This document shows positions 48,462 to 60,083 of a stretch of DNA of 64,000 nucleotides, piece by piece. The DNA is taken from the NCBI RefSeq assembly GCF_046630445.1, contig NC_092333.1:709236501-709300500 (forward strand). Direction: 5' to 3'. The position numbers and the translations under genes are program-made. The DNA comes from Rutidosis leptorrhynchoides. Lineage: Eukaryota > Streptophyta > Magnoliopsida > Asterales > Asteraceae. Position 1 is the stretch's first letter, and each line of letters starts with the position of its first letter. Below the pieces are notes generated by a model that worked only from the letters and a program-made list of their open reading frames with translations, had not been told where the DNA came from and ran no database searches.

Positions 48462-49159
48462 TCACTGAATATCCTATTAGTTTTTAAAAAGGAAAGAAAA
48501 ATTATAATAAGTTATCCAATTAATAGACTTTTCTGATTTTGCCCACGTTTCGAATAGCCAAAAGATGCAGCAGAGGGGCAGGATTCGTTTGGTCTCAATA
48601 TAATTGAGGACTGTTTGGCTCCAATAACCCGGTCCACGTACAAATCCAACTATTACTACGAACCAGAAAATTTTGATGTCTATCAATTTAACCACTTAAA
48701 ATAAATTTTCGTAATTTTAAGAAATTTAGAGAAGAAGTAGAAAAAATTCTAAGTCCTAAAAACTAGAATGGCGAGAAATAAGAGAGAAAAAGATTGCGCG
48801 TCGAAAAGTGTCGAAAAATGAAAAAGACGAAGAGTGGTTTGTAAACACGCGGTTAATCCAACCTTATAACGATCACTATCTTAAAATTAAAACTACAAAT
48901 AGAGATTACTAATTGGAATTGTAATTGATACATAGGTAAAAGGCGTCGAAAAATAAAAATAAGAAAATAACTATGGCAAAACTAAACTTAATACTAAAAG
49001 TTGCGACTATAGTCTAAAAATCTAAAGGTAATAAAACTAAAAAAAAAACATTTTTTTTATAGACAAAATTTTAAAAATATATATATTTTTTTTAATATAT
49101 TTTTTTTTTTTTTTTTTGGTTTTTGTTTTTTTTTTTTTTTACGTTTTTTTTTTTTTTAC

Positions 49160-49205
<46 letters not shown>

Positions 49206-49276
49206 AAAAAAAAAAAAAAACGATTTTTTTTTAAATTTTTTTTTAAAACGATTTTTTTTTTCTTTTAAAAAAAAAC

Positions 49277-49317
<41 letters not shown>

Positions 49318-49346
49318 GATTTTTTTTTTTCTTTTAAAAAAAAAAC

Positions 49347-49392
<46 letters not shown>

Positions 49393-49725
49393 GATTTTTT
49401 TTTTTTCTTTTAAAAAAAAAAACGATTTTTTTTTTTTTTTTTTTTTTAATTTTTTTTTTTTTTAATTCATTTACTATTCATGAATAGTAAATGAAAATAA
49501 ATTAATTAATTTACTATTCACATGAAAGCGACATGATAGCAATTATTAATTATAAGTTACATAATATACCCCTGAAGTATTTAATAAATACGACTTTTTT
49601 TTTTTTAAATTTTACGTAAACTTTTATTCTTAAATATTTTTATATTATTATATTCTATTTCAATATTATTATATTATTATATTTTATTTCAATATTATTA
49701 TAATTAAAAATATAGCGTTTTAGCG
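48462..49725 (-). other. Leader of element E
   Basis: This is 1.26 kb of non-coding, AT-rich sequence between PBS and gag. It contains the extreme T/A tract at 49085-49470 (separate entry). No domain-bearing ORF. Confidence 0.6.
49085..49470. repeat. Poly-T/poly-A low-complexity tract with CGATTT words
   Basis: Runs of 8-40 T are separated by short A runs and ACG or CGA. A unit of the form T-run, CTTTTAAAAAAAAAACGA, T-run recurs about three times. An ORF through it encodes almost only Phe and Lys and is not coding. Run lengths may be unreliable in the assembly. Confidence 0.85.
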
Positions 49726-49744
49726 CTCCCCGGCAGCGGCGCCA
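49726..49744 (-). other. Primer binding site, tRNA-Asp type (element E)
   Basis: Element sense reads TGGCGCCGCTGCCGGGGAG, the form known from Athila and related plant gypsy elements. It is preceded by TCAAGTTTT next to the LTR. Confidence 0.85.
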
Positions 49745-49750
49745 AAAACT

Positions 49751-51570
49751 TGATGATGTAGCGTGAGGGTACGAAATAGTATTATTTTTAATACAAAATA
49801 CTACAAAATATGACACAAGTTTTATTAATTTACGGATGGGATATACCTAAACCTTGCTACAACACTATAGGCAGTGTACCTAATCGTAGAGTAGTGTAGT
49901 TTTTAGTAAGTCCGGTTCGTTCCACAGGGAGCTGGTGAAGTTAACGCTATATTATTAAGTTTATTTGTAAAAATATATATATAAATAAGTAGTAGTATTA
50001 TTATAAAATGGGGGTTTTACCGTTTAATGACCGGTTTGTCGATTTTAAGCGTAAAAATAAATGACAAAAATTAAAGTGCGTAAAATAAATTGCGATAAAT
50101 AAAATGACAGAAAATAAAATTGCGAGTAATAAAATGACAGTAAATAAAGATACGATGAGAAATATAATAAAAGAATTATGCTTATTTAAACTTCCGTAAT
50201 CATGATGTTTGACGTGTTGATTTTAATTTATTACCATGGGTTAATTGTCCTTTGTCCTGGTTTATTTGATACATCTATCTGGTTTTTGTCCATAATAGTC
50301 CATCGGTCATAAATATAAAGTGCGAGTATCCTCGTCAAATTAACCTTATACCCGAAGTCAAATATTCCAACTGATTAAGGATTTAAACTGTGACACAGTT
50401 ATCACTTCTGTCAACAATTACACCAGTTATCACTGTATGTAATCCACCCCTGTTTTAATTAGTTTATGAATATTAATTCATCCACTTGATCAGAATGAAT
50501 AATCAATTACCCAACCCAATTGATTAATTAAATGATTATAACAGATTCCATATGAACATCACTAAATAGGACAACCATAATCATTATTAATTATTAGGTT
50601 AATTAATTTGAAGATAGGTTCGACAGACTCCAATGAGTTGTCACTCAATTAGACAATACCCCCAATCTATTAATAGTCAATAGTTCAATTTCCACAAGTG
50701 TCGGTCTTTTGCCCAAACCTTAATTATGGTACAAAGCCCAATTACCCAATTTTAGTAATTAGCCCAACATCATGATTACTTCGTTTTAAATAAGCATAAT
50801 AATAACTTAGCTACGAGACATTAATGTAAAAAGGTTGAACATAACTTACAATGATTAAAAATAGCGTAGCGTTACACGGACAGAATTTCGACTTACACAC
50901 TCAAACGATCTCTATCATAAATCTTATTATTATCATAATTTAAAATTAAAATTAAGATTATTGTTATATCTTATTAAGTTAACATTATGATAGAGATATA
51001 GAATATAGATATTGATATTTGATATTAAGGATAGAAAAAAAAGATCGAATAGAAAAAGGTCTCTCTTATTTCATCGATTTACATAGCCTTTTATAGGCGA
51101 ATTGTAAATTGAAATTTTCACTTATGACCCCTTAACTATGCTCAATTAACAACTTTTTATTATTTAATATTATTCTTATTATGAATTATTTAAATATTGT
51201 ATTTTATTCTTGTGCATAGTTGACTCGTAATTTTTACACCGTTGCGTCGAGCGCTGAAAGTTGGTTCATGCCCCGGTTCCGGATTTTCGAACGTCCTTTC
51301 GTATAATTTAATATCTTGTACTTTGCGTTTTGTAACTTGTACTCTTGTCATTTTTAGACGTTCTTCATCAATAATTTGAACCTTTTTGATTGTATCTTGT
51401 ACTTTTGAGCTTTTTGGACCTTTGCGTCTTCAAATCTTCGTTTTCGCCTTTTGTCTTCGCACTTATTTAATATAACCGATTATTACTTGAAAATGGAACA
51501 ATTGCAACTAAAATCTTGTCTTTCTTGGGGAATAATGCTATGAAATATATGTTCCTTTTTAGCCTTATCA
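49751..51570 (-). repeat. Shared LTR of array E
   Basis: This acts as 5' LTR for the complete copy (41555-51570) and 3' LTR for the truncated copy to its right. No difference from 41555-43374 was noticed. Confidence 0.85.
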
Positions 51571-54500
51571 ATATCCCCACACTTGAGCGTTGCTTGTCCT
51601 CAAGCAATACAGTCTTGAAATAATATAATACATCACACGAATCACTTCTTTATTCTTCACACTTTGTACATCAGTGATTTTGATAGAGCGGTATAAACAA
51701 TGATATTAACAATAGAACCATGGTTAAAGGTGGGTGTGTCATCCACAGTTACCTTGGGTTTAGGTCAACGACACTTGCAATCAAATAGCCGATTTACTTT
51801 CGGTTTCCAAAGCAAAGTGCACATTTGAAAGGCGGTTTACAGTCCCACATGACTATAAAAATTTAGATCCTTTAAGGAAATTGGATCTTTATGAAAACAT
51901 TTGATCTTTTGAAAATTCAAGCTAGATTTTACCCTAGACAAGTTTTCTGATTTGATCCATCATTGGTGTTGCAAAATATATTTGTGGATCAATATTTTGG
52001 CTAAAAACTTTTAGGTTCGTGTAATCCACTGCTATCCCGGTATCGGAAAGCACACATCCAGTTTACTTGTTCCGTATATTACCTTTCGGTAAACTACCGT
52101 CCGGTTGTAAAGGAAAGCGATGAACAAGAAACTGTTAAGGCAATGTCCCGTGACATGCAGATGATTATGGTCTTTTAACGTGTCGGATGCTAGAACTATC
52201 CTTGGTAGGAGCGATAGTAAAGATCATCCTATGATTTTTCGGTCTGGCACAAGGTCCTGTCTCCGACCATGCTATGCAACCACCGTTCTTACGGTTGACA
52301 CCCGATTTGGTTCAGGTGACCTAATGAATTCTGATGAATTCTCAGGATTTTACGTTCAATGGTAATGAACGCATTGAAAATGGGTTTTCAGAAAACAAAT
52401 CGGTTTGTATTTTTGATCAAAATATTTTCTCGTTCAAGCTCGAGTTTAGATATCATTGAATTCCATGAGTTTGAATTCTCAATCTTTAAGGTCAATCTCT
52501 AGGATTGAGTAATATCAGTCTTAAAAGCTGATTTTTAATCTTTAAGGAGATTATCCTTTCTGGGGATCTGATTCATTAGTCTTATCAAGCTAATTTGCAC
52601 GGTGCCTCCCCATTGTACGAGATAAATCCTTCTCATGGTTAGGATAAATCTGACCACATGGCGACCCTGTTTGATGCTGAGGTCCGTGGATTTCCTGCTG
52701 ATTTTAGAGATGACTTTTCTAGATTTTTCGTCAACCTACAGCTGGTCTGGACGACAACTTCATGACCTAAATCAAGAAGCGCGTGTCTTTTTCGGAAGAC
52801 TTTACTTCCTTTTAATGATGGAATTGATTCATCGTGTAGATCCATCTTTCTTTCAAATGTATTACAGTAAACCGGGTAAAACTGATTAGTATCGTCCAAA
52901 GCAAAAGTACCTGCAATAATCTTGTACAAAAATATGTGATATTTGTTTTAAATTGAATAACTTGGTACATTCTTCCCACACTTAGTTTCTTTCTTTGCCT
53001 TTTTATTTTCTTTTATTTCATTTTAAATGAATTCAAGCGTTTTAGGGTGTTTCTCAATTTATGTCCTTTCCGAGGTAACGATAATTTCGGTATTATCACC
53101 TAGTTTTCATCGTTCATAAATATGTATAAACATGATTTTGAGTTCATTTAGTTGAAAATTTTTCAAATTTTCACAAAATTTGGCAAATAAACCAAGTATA
53201 AACCTGAGAGAATTTATAACCCTTCCCCACACTTAAGATCATGCAATGCCCTCATTTGCATGAAATCAGACTATAATTATAAATTCATGAGGGTGATTAG
53301 TGTAGAAAAGTGATTAAAAATACCCAGTTTGTAAGCATATTATTTTACATCACATTTGATATTTTGCTTCTTGTCGTCAAAATCAGTAGCTATTTCTGAA
53401 CTTAATGTTAGTCTTTGAAAGTGCGTTGTTCTACCCTGTTTTGTACATAATATAAAATACAAACATATATATACATATTTTTGAAGTTGGGTATATTACC
53501 CCACGTTCAAAAATTTATAAAGTCTAATATCTTTTTGGCATACTTTAGATCAATAAAATTAAAAATAATGATAACAAAATTTGCCGTCCCACCCTCGGGT
53601 AAAGCAATTTCGGCTTAATGACCTAGTCTTCAACTCACGACGAATTTTAGAAATCATTTTTTTCAACTTAATGAATTAAAGTAAATTTTGTTTTTTTTTA
53701 AATCACAATAAAACATAAATTAAAATGCATATTAATTTCAAATAAAACCTAAAAAAATAAAAATTCAGAATGGAGGGAGAAAACTAGTTCTTTAGTGTCT
53801 GCTAGTGGAAAAGACCAATCGGGTTCCATTCTCGGAACTACACGAGAACAGAACAACTAACTCTAGATAGCATTTTCTTTTTAGAACATTTGAATCTCCC
53901 CACACTTAGGTAGCTGTGGTGTCAAAATTGTGATTAACTTCATCGTCAATTTCTCTTGGTCCATAATCAACTTGCATATCCGTGACTTTTTCTTTAAGCC
54001 ATTGGTCGGATTCCTGTGTAATATCCACAATTTCAACTAGTTTCTCCTTTTCTTTAGGTGATAGATTGGATACTAACCGGTTACATAACTTAAAGTTCCC
54101 CTTGGTTCTAGCATCGCGAATCCGTTTAATAAGTTTCTTCATTGAACTGTTAATAACGGGGTCATTTAATTTCGTATCAACAACGGGGTTCTTTATTATC
54201 AAGTCATCATTAGGTTTTACTTCATTTTCCCCACACTTAGGCGTTTTATTATTGCTAAGCACTACCGTTGGAGTTGGTAAAACAACATGGTTATTACCAA
54301 TCGTTTTTACTGGTTCAACGGTTTTAGTTGGTGGAGATTTAGACTTTCGAATCATAAAGGTGATTGATTTGTTACTACTTTTAAGTGTCATTCTTCCATT
54401 TCCTACATCAAATAATGCCCCGGTGGACGCTAAGAATGGTCGACCTAAAATTAGAGGAACGTTTGGGTCCTCTTCTATGTCAATGACAATAAATTCGACT

Positions 54501-55822
54501 AGAAAGGTTAAATTGCCTACTTGAACGGGTAGGTTGTCAGCAATTCCAACTGGGTGCTTAATGGTTTGATCAAAGAGTCGAACACTCATATCCGTTGGAC
54601 TTAACTTACCTACACCTAATCTCTTATATAAGGAAAGAGGCATAACACTTACACTTGCACCTAAATCTGCTAGTGCATCATACATGACACAATCACTAAG
54701 TAGACAAGGAACAATAAATTCACCCGGATCACCTACCCTAGGTGGAGGTTTTGGTGGAACTGTCTTCACCGGGTTTATATTTACGGCTTTTGTTTCTTGC
54801 ACTTTCTTATTCTTTTTCTTCTTCTTCTTTCCAGAGGTATCACAATCTTTATTACCTATCACTTGCTCATACTCAACTCCTTTTCTTGGAAACGGGATGG
54901 GTGGTTTGTATGGTGCCACCACTGGCTTTACATACTCGGGTGGTGGTGGTGTAACTTCTTCATTGTTACTCTCATCTAAAACCTTCCCATCTTCTGATGC
55001 TGGTTTTTCAGAATTCGTTGAAACCATATTAACATTCTCATTCCGAGGATTTACTTCAGTATTACTCGGTAGCTTTCCTTGTTCCCTCTCACTCATCATG
55101 CTAGCAAGAGTACCTACGTGTTTTTCAAGATTCAATATGGAAGCTTGTTGAGTTCTTAATGACTGATCAAATCTCTCGTTCGTTTGGGTTTGAGATGTAA
55201 TGAATTGTGTTTGAGATTCAATCAGCTTTGCCATCATTTCTTCTAAATTTGGCTTTTTCTCTTCGGGTTGTTGTGGTGGTTTATACAAGCTAGGTCTTTG
55301 TTGATTGAAAGTGTTGTTTTGAGTCGGTTGGTTATTCGGACCTTGTTGGTTATACGAGTTATTGTCGGGTCCTTTTGGATTGTAAAGAATGTTTTGATTT
55401 CGATTGAAGTTTAGCTTTGGCGGTTGATAATTATTTTGATAATTATTTCCCGGCCTTTGGTTCATATAGGAAACATTCTCTCGTTGTTCCATCGTTGGTT
55501 CAATGTGACAATCTTTCAATAAGTGTGGTCCACCGCATTGCTCACAACTGATTCGTATTGCGTGAATATCTTTATTCATCTTTTCCATTCGTCTTTCGAA
55601 AGCATCTATTTTTGCGGAAACGGAATCAAAGTCATGGCTAGAATCGGCTCTAGCCGCTTTAGATGATCGAAAGATATCTTTTTCTTGGTGCCACTCATGC
55701 GAGTGGGAGGCTGTGTTATCAATAATTTTGTAAGCTTCAGTTGCGGTTTTCTTCATAATGGATCCACCAGCGGTTATGTCGATGTCTTTTCGTGTGGCGA
55801 TGTCTACGCCTTTATAGAAGAT
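51571..55822 (-). mobile_element. Second, truncated internal copy of element E
   Basis: This repeats 43375-47626 at a constant offset of 8196 without any indel. It ends abruptly at 55822 within gag. It lacks its own 5' LTR, PBS, leader and the first part of gag. Together with the left copy it forms LTR-internal-LTR-internal, the product expected from unequal recombination between LTRs followed by a deletion, or an assembly duplication. Confidence 0.85.
53906..55822 (-). pseudogene. Truncated gag-protease of the second E copy
   Basis: It retains residues from about 193 to 830 of the gag-protease, with the same translated sequence as the left copy. The open frame extends to an ATG at 55852, but those first residues (MYLIEILFVP) come from flanking AT-rich DNA beyond the breakpoint. 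The capsid N-terminal part is lost, so a functional product is unlikely. Confidence 0.85.
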
Positions 55823-55851
55823 AGGTACAAATAATATTTCAATTAGGTACA

Positions 55852-55895
<44 letters not shown>

Positions 55896-56020
55896 TGGAA
55901 CCATATATATACATATTAGTACATCAAATAATATTTTAAATATCAAAATGAGATATTCATAATAAATAACATATCATATACTTTAAATCTGATACATGTA
56001 TAAATATTAAGCACTTATAT

Positions 56021-56109
<89 letters not shown>

Positions 56110-57293
56110 GAATAAAGCTAAATAATTAACAAATTATTAATGCAAGGAGTATATTAATAATATTTACAGATAAACTGGTTAATTATCATTATATGTTTTA
56201 ATATATATACAAATGATATAGGTTCGTGAATCCGAGGCCAACCCTGCATTGTTCAGTTGTTCAATATAGTCATATGTATTTTTACTACAAAATACATTAG
56301 GTGAGTTTCATTTGCCTTTTTACCCTTTATATTTTTGGGCTGAGAATACATGCGCAATTTTTATAAATGTTTGACGAAATAGACACAAAAACTAATCCCA
56401 TTTTTAAAACTCTTTAAATGTTTTGGGATGAATAAATGAGTTTTTTGATTTACAAAATAGTTCCGTCAAAAACTAAATTCTATGTAGAGTTGTATCAACA
56501 AATATTTTTGGTTACACCTCAGGCTGTGGAATAGAACTATAGATTACTATATGCAGTTTAGTATGGATTATTATATGCTGTATAGCATTGATTTTAAATT
56601 CTAAGCGGAGTTGTATCATTAAATATTTTTGTTACACCTCAATGTAGAATAATTTTATAAAATGTTTTATAAATCTATTGGGCCTAACGAACCCCATTCA
56701 AAGTACCGGATGCTTTAGTACTTAGATGTTGTTTTATCATGTCCGATGGATGTCCCGGAATGATAGGGGATATTCTTATATGCATCTTGTTAATGTCGGT
56801 TACCAGGTGTTCAATCTATATGAATGATTATTTTTGTCTCTATGCATGTGACGTATTTTTATGAGAACTGAAAATGAAAATCTTGTGGTCTATTAAAATG
56901 ATAGAAATGATTATTTATGTTAAACTAATGAACTCACCAACCTTTTGGTTGACACTATAAAGCATGTTTATTCTCAGGTATGAAAGAAATCTTTCGCTGT
57001 GCATTTGTTCATATTAGAGATATTACTTGGAGTTATTCATGACATATTTCAAAAGACGTTGCATTCGAGTCGTTGAGTTCATCAAGATTATTATTAAGGC
57101 AATTATAGTCGGATATATTATGAAGTGGTATGCATGCCGTCAACTTTCGATGTAATGAAAGTTTGTCTTTTAAAAACGAATGCAATGTTTGTAAAATTTA
57201 TCATATAGAGGTCAAGTACCTCGCGATGTAATCAACTATTGTGAATCGTTTGTAATCAATATGGACTTCGTCCAAATGGATTAGGACGGATCA
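55823..57293 (+). repeat. LTR 3' part, Tekay-like, + orientation
   Basis: It contains segments homologous to the second half of the element A LTR read in reverse: GGTTCGTGAATC, GGGCCTAACGAACCCC, GTACCGGATGCTTTAGTACTT, GGTTACCAGGTGTTCA and TATAGAGGTCAA. It ends GGATTAGGACGGATCA. With 40902-41554 it would make one LTR of about 2.1 kb split by array E. (AT)n runs lie at 55855-55892 and about 56024-56107. Confidence 0.6.
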
Positions 57294-57481
57294 TGAAATA
57301 TATATACATATTTATTTACAAATCAATTGTTCGTGAATCGTCGAAAATAGTCAAAGGTCAAATGCATTCATGAAAAAAATAGTTCCAACATTTTGAGACT
57401 CGGTTTAATAGACTTTGCTTATCGTGTCGGAATCATTAAAAGATTAAGTTTAAATTTGGTCGAAAATTTTCGGGTCGTCAC
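57294..57481 (-). repeat. LTR 5' end fragment, Tekay-like, inverted
   Basis: Read on the - strand from 57481: TGTGACGACCCG, AATTTTCGACCAAATTTAAAC, ACGATAAGCAAAGTCT, GATTCACGAAC. It matches 40902-41090 but in opposite orientation. Truncated after about 190 bp at the junction with 57293. Confidence 0.65.
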
Positions 57482-57572
57482 ATTTGAAACCGAAAACTGT
57501 GTACATATTTTCACTTTTCATCTTTCACAATTTCATTAATAGTGCAAGTAAAGTTTTCTTTTTTTTTTTATA

Positions 57573-59121
57573 GAGAAAATTGCGCGGATAGTCCCTGTAG
57601 TTTGTACCACCCAGCTTGGATAGACATAGTTGTGGATTTGAGGGTGGATAGTCATTATTTTTGAAATGTTGTGCAAGAATAGCCCAAGTGACGTTTTCTG
57701 TTTGATTCCTCCGTTAAAAATTGTCATATGCCAGGCATGTGAGGGTATTTTCGTCATTTAACATTTAAAAATCTTTCTTGTTCCATTTCATCATCTTCTT
57801 CTTCTTTTTGAAAGTTTGCAACTTATCTTTTCAAATCCATAAATTTAAAATTACAAACACCCTAATAATCAAATCTTATTATCATCAAATCCCCAAATCA
57901 AAATCAAAATCAAACTTAATACCATTCAAAACCCTAAAACTAAAACTAAATTAAAATCAACACAAATCATGTTCATAAATAAACAAATGTCTGTACATTT
58001 ATCAATCAATCTACTGATGTGAAACTTAGATCTATACACAAATACAGCAACTCGTTTTATATTTTTTTTCTCCATCCTCTAGAATCTCAACCTTTACCCA
58101 ATATATTTTATCACTTTCCATTTTGTTCAAAACATAAAAAGAGTATTAAATTAAAGTGTCAAAAAATATCCTCAAATTTATTCTCAATTTCATCCCCAAT
58201 TATAATCCAAATCCTCAAATCAAATCAATTTTATGAGATTTAGAAATAAAAGAAACCAAAGTAAGTCATTTTCTTCCCTTTCTTCACTCAGTTTCTTTAT
58301 AGCTTCATCTTCATCTTCTTAATCTCTACTCACAAATTTCAAATCAAAACTTTAATTCAAAGTTTAATACAAACAACCTTTTTACCTCTAATTAACTCGA
58401 AAACCATAATATCAGTTAACGCGGATGAATAACAATAACCACCACCTACTCCGACGACATTACCACCATCTCTGGCGCTTCGTTTTGGTCAGATCTGAGA
58501 TGGATTCGTCGGATCCAAGGCCAGAGTTGCTGCACCGGGTGTGTTTTTCCATTAATTAATTTGATTTATCCATTTGCTTCGATAATAATTATCTAATCAG
58601 AAACCTTGATGTGATTTTGTACTTATGTCACCGATGGAGGTTGATAGGGATGGAGGGTGGTGATGGTAATTGTACGTAATAATGGTTGTGGTTGCTGTCA
58701 ATGACGGTGGCGGTAGTGATGGTTGTTGTACATGGTTGAAAATGATGTATCTTTGGGGTATAGATGGTGTTTTTTTTTTTTTTTTGTTCATCTTGCAAGT
58801 CGATTTCAGTTTCTAGGGTTTTTTTTAGTGAAGTAATGAGAACATGAAAGAGGGAAAGGAGGGAAATGCAGGTGCAATATTAATAAATACAAAAAAGTAG
58901 GTGGGTGGGTGGGGATAACAAGAGGGAACCGTATAAAGACCAAATTACCCTCACGTGGAGATCACGTGGGAATGGGTTAACGGAGGAAGCAAACAGAAAA
59001 CGTCACTTGGGCTATCCTTGCACAAGAATTCAAACATAATGACTATCCACCCTCAAATCCACAACTATGTCTATCCAAGCTGGGTGGTACAAACCACAAG
59101 GGCTATCCGCGCAATTTTCTC
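57573..59121. mobile_element. Non-autonomous MULE-type element
   Basis: Long terminal inverted repeats: 57573 to about 57765 (GAGAAAATTGCGCGGATAGT...) and about 58938-59121 (...GGCTATCCGCGCAATTTTCTC). They match over about 150-190 bp, including TTGTGGATTTGAGGGTGGATA and its complement. The flanks are T-rich; 57562-57570 and 59122-59130 both read TTTTTTTTA, compatible with a 9-bp target duplication, though two extra bases remain on the left. No transposase is seen. The interior (57766-58937) is low-complexity and non-coding by eye. Long TIRs with 9-bp duplication suggest Mutator-like. It lies about 1 kb upstream of the PP2A gene. Confidence 0.7.
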
Positions 59122-60083
59122 TTTTTTTTAATCAGTTTCTTTCTTCCAAATTTAGTAGCAAACATCAAGTACCTCAAATATGTACAACAAGATTTAGCAA
59201 CATATTGCTTATAATAATTAACATCAGTCGCAAAATGCCGCCGCAACGCGCGGCCCACCGCACTAGTTACAACTATATACATATACATTTAGTATAGTAT
59301 TACAGCGTTAAATACTGTAACAAATATAATGAAGAAATATGAATATCTTTGGATTACCTAACAATATACAAGTTTGGGTATTTTTTTTAATACGGATTAT
59401 TACGGACTAATAGTCAATCTAAATACAGGAATTATTGACTACTCCGTATATGATTGTGCGTGTATTTGTCTGTCAAACTAGTTTCTAATCAATTATGTAC
59501 GTAATGATCCGCATGGGTATATTATAATAATATAATAAAATAATACTCGTATATTATTCAGTAGTGACGCCAAACAAGACTTTAGCTTGTTGAACATTTT
59601 TTTGAATCCTACTAACAAACAATGTTTAATTTTATTTTAAATTAAAAAAAATTCAGACAAAAGATCATTAAGTTTATTTTATAATATCTTCATCTAATCT
59701 AATAATTATCACATTATCCACCAACCAAAGCATTAGTAATCTTTAATCCTTAATCCCACCTTTTACTCTGTCTTTTGTCGGTCACACTCAACATTATTTC
59801 TATCTTTTTAAAAAAATTTGAATTTCAAAGGAAATATTCGAAATCACACAGAACTACCCCTCTTCCCCTTGTTCCTCTAGGGTTCTTATAATCATATTTT
59901 ATGTCACTTTCCGATTTAAAGCTCAACATGATTCAATTCAGTAAGGTACAATACAATTATTGTTAACTTTTCAAACTTTTCATTTGGGTAATTATATTTC
60001 AGCATGAATCTCAGTTCTTATAGTTAAAGGTTGAAACTTTGATTAAAAAGTTGCATACTTTTAGGGTTTTTCAATTTGGGGAT
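59122..60083 (+). promoter_or_regulatory. Upstream region and 5' UTR of the PP2A B' gene
   Basis: This AT-rich intergenic sequence holds an imperfect foldback at about 59402-59450 (TACGGACTAATAGTCAAT and ATTGACTACTCCGTA). A pyrimidine-rich stretch with CTCTAGGGTTCTTATAATC at about 59870-59900 looks like transcript leader. A possible 5'-UTR intron runs from GTAAGG at 59941 to TTTCAG near 60002. No clear TATA box was identified. Confidence 0.4.

Larger units (their letters stand above)
41555..51570 (-). mobile_element. Non-autonomous Athila-like retrotransposon, element E, complete copy
   Basis: This is a 10.0-kb element on the - strand with LTRs 41555-43374 and 49751-51570, a tRNA-Asp type PBS, one gag-protease gene and a PPT. 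No RT, RNase H or integrase was found in either strand. The two LTRs look identical. Gag and 3' region resemble element C, so an Athila-type relative could supply enzymes in trans. A further internal copy continues directly beyond the right LTR, making a tandem array. Confidence 0.85.

Noticed and set aside
49123..49413. Phe/Lys-only ORF of 96 aa
   Set aside because: Product of the poly-T/A tract, not a protein gene.
55823..55852. ATG at 55852 as the start of a distinct 648-aa gene
   Set aside because: The first residues come from flanking AT-rich DNA joined to a truncated gag; it is a chimeric frame.
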